64,000 bases of DNA from Paralichthys olivaceus (lineage: Eukaryota > Chordata > Actinopteri > Pleuronectiformes > Paralichthyidae). The stretch spans positions 10,263,501 to 10,327,500 of the forward strand of contig NC_091111.1 of NCBI RefSeq assembly GCF_024713975.1. The letters run 5' to 3'. How positions within the stretch are numbered: position 1 is the first letter of the stretch; each line of letters starts with the position of its first letter. Positions 58,058 to 64,000 of this stretch are shown here, piece after piece. The position numbers and the translations under genes are program-made. A model generated the notes under the pieces. The model saw only the letters and a program-made list of their open reading frames with translations. It ran no database searches and was not told where the DNA came from.

Positions 58058-61000
58058 ATTCAAACTAAATGCCTGAAGGCCTGAACCTAATTTTAGTCAG
58101 TCCATTGAAAAAGTGAGGACCAGTCAAAATGTCCCTACAAGGAAGACAAGTCCAAATAATGCGATTACTTTCCAATAATAATCCTGGATTTGCTTTAGTG
58201 TCCATAATTGACTTCATTGTGTATATTATAGAAATACAGTTGTCCTCCCATAAGGGTTAATTGTTTTGATTCTGGGTTGTGAGTTCATTGTGGTAATGGT
58301 AATGATATAGTATTTGTGTGTACTTGTTCATATACTGTATTCCACAAGCAGCTGTGTGAGGCACAGTACAGGCCCTGCTCTCGTATGCATTATTGCAACG
58401 AGTCATGTCTGGGTATTGACGGATTTACAGCAGAAGACCAGCAGCCTGGACACTGTAGACCGGATAAACTAAGGACAGGTGTGTGCGTGTGCATGTGTGT
58501 GTGTGTCTATGTAGTCCTACATAGACTGATGAGCACATTTGAGAATGACAGTCCAAGTCTTGAGTTTTTACTTACATTTTACAGAGTTTATTATTCCTCA
58601 ACTTGGAAACAGAGACAAAAACAAGTTTGTCAACCAACTCACTTTTTCCAGAGAAGACGTCTCATGTTGACTTCAGTTAGTTTGGTTGTTATGGAGGTAA
58701 TGTAATTGCCATCACTTATATATTGTATATGATTTGCCGTCTTTACTATTCATGACCTATATTTAGATATTTTAAATGAGGACATATTATAAAATTGTGT
58801 ATATGCATGTTTCCCTTACTTATATATACAGTATATCTATAAATTGAAAATTGATGGAAGCCGACAGCAAAGTCTTATGTTTGGAACCAGCTGATCAAAT
58901 GTTTTCTTGAAACATGGCTTAAATTATTAAAGGATCCTGAAAATAGCTGCTGATTAATTTTCTGAAGATCAACTAAAAGATTCAATGACAAATTCTTTCA
59001 CCTCTGAATAGAAATGTTAAAGACTCTATTTGTGAATCCTGGCTGATCAAGACTTCTGCTGCCTCACCCCGACCCCCTGCTCGGTAACATGAGCGGTGAC
59101 AGACAGATATTTTCCATCGACAGCTTCTTTTGAGTCAGCACCAGTAATACCTCGCCCATCCCCGTCTGATGACTTAAAACTGATAAAGCTGCCACTGTGC
59201 CCTGATCTGAGCTCAGTTCTGAAGCTAATTACGATCCACAGCGGCACCGTGCGGTTCAGGCAGACTCAGCTCGCTACATTTTCCAATTTGGGTCATCTAT
59301 TTATAATAGCTAGTAATGGCTATAATAGTTATGATGGCTCACTGTCTGTGTGCGGAGAGGACAAGGGTCGGAGTTGACAGAGTGCACCAAGCAGTGTTAG
59401 TTTAAGGAAACATGACACACACACATACACATTTGACAGAAAGCAGGTACCTTAGCTGACCTGATGCACACACACACCAATTTATCTGTTATCTGTTTTA
59501 ACAAAGTATTCAGCGTTTCCTCTCTGGAGGAACATCGTCCTCAACATGCACCTTGAGTAGGAGGATTTCCATCTGAATTGGCTCACTGCTGTTTATTGGC
59601 GGGCAGGAAACGGGCGGATGGAGACAAACCAGAGGCAACAATGACTGATCGCTCATCCAGCCCACATGGTTATCGCATGTTTACAGGACGCCCTCGACAT
59701 TTTGTTTTTCCATGATCTGCAGCTCTAAACTTGCATCATTATTCACCTCATCTGTTTACTTATGGCTTACCACTGTCAAAACTGTTTAGATTGAGTAGGT
59801 CTATTCGCCCTCTCCTGTAGGTTCAACAGAGATGGGGATTCTATATTATTTCTATTCTATATTTTTACATTTCCATGTATTTATATAGCATGTTCACTTT
59901 TTACTTTATTGTTCTTTTTTTGACTGTCTTCTATTTGATCTTATCGTAAAGACTGATATAATAATCCTAATATGATAATAAACTTTATTTGTGCAGCAGT
60001 TTGTTTAAACGTCACAAGTGCACACACGGCCTGCTCGTCAAAGCTACGCCTCCAGAACATATGAGCATTCACTAACAACCGCTAGGAGCCAACTTTTCCA
60101 TGCTAGCATCTGGCTAAGCGATGTATGTTTCTCCAGCTTGTAAAGACTGGTCATTGAGAGCGTGGGCTGGGTGCGTGCTTGCAGGTCAGTTAGTGACAGA
60201 CAGGTACAGCAATTTTATTCAGTCCATTAGTCGTGTTTATTATCGTCCTGCGATAGCCACAGACAGTTTTTTTTATATACCATCATTATGTATTGATGGT
60301 ACGTGAAGAGGATATCAACTAAGAAGATACGATGTGTTTAAGAAATAAGTTGCAAACCCAACCTTTACGTTTTTTTACGATCAGGTTATGATGTTTTGAA
60401 TTCTGGGAATATGTCTCTTATTGACAAAAACAACGAAAACACTATTTCAACGTGACACAAACACCTTTGATAGAAAATGAAAAAAGGCCACTGACCATGA
60501 GGACCAACCGTGTGTAATAATGTGTAAATTGTCGCTAGTTTATGCCACTTTTGCTGCCTGACCCACTTTTTCAGTGTTGTTGTCAACGCATGATCATGTC
60601 GCTGCCGGAACAGCAGATGCCACTGTCACTGAATGCACCTACTTGCTCATTCACTAGGACGCTGAACAGTCTTTAACGCAGATGCCTATGATCCTGTTCC
60701 AAATCCATGATTCAGTTTGGGAGATTAGTATTAATTACACCCAGTGACACAATAAATCACACTCACCCAGTCTCAGTATTTAAGTCTTTTTGAGATTTAT
60801 ACCCCCAATCATTAATCTGAATTAATATCTCATATTTTAAACGTTTAGTTAGAGTCTTAGGGCTTATGGGAAAACAGTGTGGGCGGGCATATTGGTGCAA
60901 AAGAGCTCACAAAGAGTGTCACAATGACTTTTGGCACAGTTTTTATTTATTAGCCAGGTTCATTAATGCTCTTCGATAGCTGTGTGTGTTTGTGTGTGTA

Positions 61001-62539
61001 TTTTCGGGCGTTGTAATATTAATCTCTTTCTCTCTCTCCCTCTTTCTCTCTGCCACAGAGGTGTGGAGCTGTCACATTTAAAAGGTCGGAGCAGAATGCC
61101 ATACAAGTTTGCATGCTGGGTAAGAAGAACACTAACTGACCTGAATACTTGGTGCAGAGGGTTGATTATATATGTAGTCAGCTGGTGGAGGAAGGTTTCC
61201 AAATATTTGGTAGCTCAGCTTCAGGTTTTCTCTGACCTTTGACCCAGTGCAATGTCTGTTATCTCTCTACACACTGTCCAGTTCAGTGACTTTAGATTTA
61301 AAACTCTGTTAAAGTCCAACTGGTTGAGAATCCTGGAAGGGAAGCTTTTGTTCCCAGTCGTGTTTTTGGAAGTAGTGTTTGGACTGGAGTCAGTAAAAAG
61401 TAGCGGTTTATCATAACTCCAGTCTTCAGACCTTGAAATGTAGCCAAAACCAGGGACAGTGGAAGTCAGTCAGAGCTGGAGGTGCTGAGAGAAAGTAATG
61501 AAATCAAGAAAGCAGTTCAGCACTGTTTTTGTATTAATTTCAATTAATTTCTAACATTATATACCAGTCTTAAAAGAGAGAACAGAGATGTGGCTTTAGG
61601 GCCATTTAAAGACAAATCTAATCCAATGAAATCCCTTTGGTTAACGTTAAATATGTCACATTTGTGAGTCAGATAAGCTAAACAGAAATTACAATGAATA
61701 TTTGGGCTGGAGCCTGTGGCGCGCAATTTGTTCGAATATAAATAAAATACTCCCTCCCTGCACATGTCAGATGTTGTTGCTCCGCTTGTCTGTGGCGCCT
61801 CGTCCGCTGCCGTGCTCTGGTGGAAATCTAACAGGTGAGCCCACAGATGAAATGGTCCAAAGAACAGCCTTATTATCGTTACATTGCTGTCTATGGTATA
61901 GAACCCAAAGTACTTCCACACGGCACTTCTCAGATGCTTTGTTGTCTTGATTGTCTGCTCAGGACGGCTTTGCTTACTAGCGTCCTCCATTTTGTGGTAA
62001 AAACGGTATAATTTCTGACTTTACTTCACATCATGCACAAACACAAACGAGCAGAAATGTGGACACTAACACAAACAGCACAAACACTTGCCAGTTTTTT
62101 CTTTAGACAGACCATTTCATTCAGTGGCTGACCCACTTCTCCACTGCGACCTGCCAGAAAACGTGACCAGTGGCATCGATAATGAGAATCGATATAAGAG
62201 CACACATAGCAGACAAAATTCACACCCGTCGATTCGGGGAAATGAATACTGCGTACTGTGGTTAACAATAGTGTTCTTTATTCCTACATTTGATTGAGCT
62301 CTCAATATCTCTTCATTTTTAGTTTTTCCTTGTTCTTATGTTTGGGTACTGGGTACTACAACCCCTCACTCCAAAAAAAGAACCACTCAAATCATCACGT
62401 GTAATATTGTGATGATTTTAATCATAAAGTAGTAACACAAATGTGTAAGAACAACAGATAATACAAGTGGAGCCAGAAGTCTACTGGCTGACCTCCAAGT
62501 GCACTTGTCAAAACGCCCACTAACCTCATGGACTCTCAA

Positions 62540-62542
<3 letters not shown>

Positions 62543-62594
<52 letters not shown>

Positions 62595-62608
62595 TCTCTC
62601 TCTCTCTC
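62543..62608. repeat. (TC)n microsatellite
   Basis: TC run of about 66 bases with one CC interruption. Confidence 0.97.
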
Positions 62609-63655
62609 ATTCTGGGATATAATCACTGTTTCCACGGTTCTCATGCTTTCTTTTCACACAGTTATAAATCTTAGTTATCTTTGTTTCCTGCCATTCTTCT
62701 CTTTGCAGCTTTATTCGCATGTTCTTGTAAATTAAAGTCACAATATTCAGCCCTGGATGAACTCTATCACCCCCAGTTCCCACTGACTTGATCATTTATT
62801 TTAAGGCGCCAACAACAAAGATGGCCATCTTTCCTCATTACACAGTCATACTTATTGATAGCGCTGATAAAGGATCTTTTTAAAACATGATTGTTGGGCT
62901 GATTAGAATCAGGATTTGGGACTGAAGATATCAAGTAATAGTCAGAGGTGAAAATCATACAGTACGTGCTGTTCAAAGATTTGAATCATTTCATCATACG
63001 ATGCGATCATTTTTGAATTGACAACATGTGACAGGAAAGAAAAAGCAAGCAAGAAATTAAGGTGGTGCGTTTGCCATCTACCAAGCCAATTTTTACTCCT
63101 TAATAACTCTGTCAAATTTGGCTCTCAAAAATCCATATTGGTCAGGGTCTAATAAGAACGAGTCAGTAATAATGCTTGTCTGTTTGGCCTTTGCCGAGGT
63201 TTGTTCCCTACTGAGTGCAATTCTTGTTCTGTCTACAATTGCCTTTTCCATGCAAAGCGCATTAATCATAGAAATCAATAGAAAGTTTGTCCTGTGTATA
63301 ATTAACATTTCGTAGTTTTCAACCATGTTAAGACTCTTAAAAGTTTCTCTGGTCAACAAGTCGGAAAAAACTTCAGGTTCTTACTGTTGATTTATCAAGA
63401 GTCCTTTGTGTCTCATGATGTCACTACACCCTACAGGAAAATATAATATTTTAAACTAAATACCAGCTGCTGATCACAGCGACAGCAAAGCAGCTGTACA
63501 CTGAGTACATTTTCATGGTGCATTTTCACCCTGCTATATATTTTCTCAGTGTCTGCCTCCCACAGTTTCCCACAGTCTCTATCTTTTATCTTCTCGCTCT
63601 TTGTCTCGTGATTTCTCACCATCGTCTTCTTGTGTCTGATATGTGACATTCAAGG

Positions 63656-63656
<1 letters not shown>

Positions 63657-63694
<38 letters not shown>
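63657..63694. repeat. (TG)n microsatellite
   Basis: TG run of about 38 bases. Confidence 0.97.
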
Positions 63695-63697
<3 letters not shown>

Positions 63698-64000
63698 ACA
63701 TGAAACATGCATTATGTGTGTGTTGGTACTTTTGTCAGCATGTGACTGTTCCTCTGGGGAACATTTCAGTGGAAAAATAATGTGATGGTTCCATCCTCTA
63801 TGATTACACACAGATCTACTTACCCTCGCTCAATTGTAGTAGAATAATTGATGTCTTGTTTTCAGCAGCCACAGGAAAGCCTTTGAGTCACTAGCATTTT
63901 GAGGAAGAAAGAAAAAGAGGTTTCACTCCCAAACGAATTTTGAGTCCTGTGCAGTCTGGCTGTGTGTCTCCTGATGGAGGTAATTTCATACCCAGATAAC

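Larger units (their letters stand above)
58017..64000. other. Noncoding stretch to the window end; no gene recognised
   Basis: No exon was recognised with confidence. It holds CA, TC and TG microsatellites (58025-58056, 62543-62608, 63657-63694). Exon-like segments with acceptable splice sites occur near 58347-58481 (ending GGACAG|GTGTGT) and 61060-61120 (a strong pyrimidine tract and GCCACAG before it, CTGG|GTAAGA after it), but their frames carry no family signature. It could be the large first intron of a gene starting near 58 kb. Confidence 0.5.

Noticed and set aside
58316-58705. 129-codon open frame after the GC-rich block
   Set aside because: The start is not an ATG, the middle contains a TG-derived VCVC run, and no family is evident. 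Kept only as a weak exon-like segment at 58347-58481.
61544-61990. 148-codon minus-strand open frame
   Set aside because: No recognised domain, no splice support, composition of AT-rich intergenic DNA.

Overview
The window looks like nuclear DNA of a ray-finned fish. It is AT-rich, has many long CA/TG microsatellites, short exons with GT-AG introns, and dispersed repeats that I recall from teleost (percomorph-like) genomes. No bacterial operon, CRISPR array, rRNA or convincing tRNA was seen. Gene names are my own protein recognition from translated, phase-checked exons; no database search was possible.

Layout, left to right. (1) 1-14.6 kb, plus strand: the 3' part of ppp1r14c (KEPI, a PP1 inhibitor). 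The first exon lies outside the window, followed by a 9-kb intron, three short coding exons and a long 3'UTR. (2) 14.6-20.9 kb: intergenic, with repeats and one 86-bp near-perfect palindrome. (3) 20.9-44.7 kb, plus strand: complete map7 (ensconsin), 19 coding exons giving 753 codons, with an 11.7-kb first intron that may hold two alternative first exons. (4) 44.8-47.45 kb, minus strand: armc1-like gene, six coding exons, 271 codons, tail-to-tail with map7. (5) 47.56-52.3 kb, plus strand: mtfr2, seven coding exons, 341 codons, head-to-head with the armc1-like gene across a short CCAAT-rich promoter. (6) 53.2-54.6 kb, minus strand: a five-exon gene for a 95-residue acidic-tailed protein that I cannot name. 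(7) 54.6-64 kb: no recognisable coding gene. It holds repeats and one GC-rich promoter-like block near 57.7-58.0 kb.

The gene order supports the names. As I recall, MAP7 and MTFR2 are neighbours on human 6q23 and PPP1R14C lies further along 6q, while ARMC1 sits beside MTFR1 on 8q13. The fish locus therefore appears to keep an ARMC1-MTFR pair on the MAP7/MTFR2 side of that ancient duplication. Map7 recruits kinesin-1 to microtubules; Armc1 and Mtfr2 are mitochondrial-dynamics proteins and probably share a promoter here.

I saw no clearly new biological system. The best leads are dispersed repeats carrying perfect estrogen-response-element palindromes, unannotated alternative map7 exons, the armc1-like/mtfr2 divergent promoter, the unnamed small gene and the 19.8-kb palindrome.
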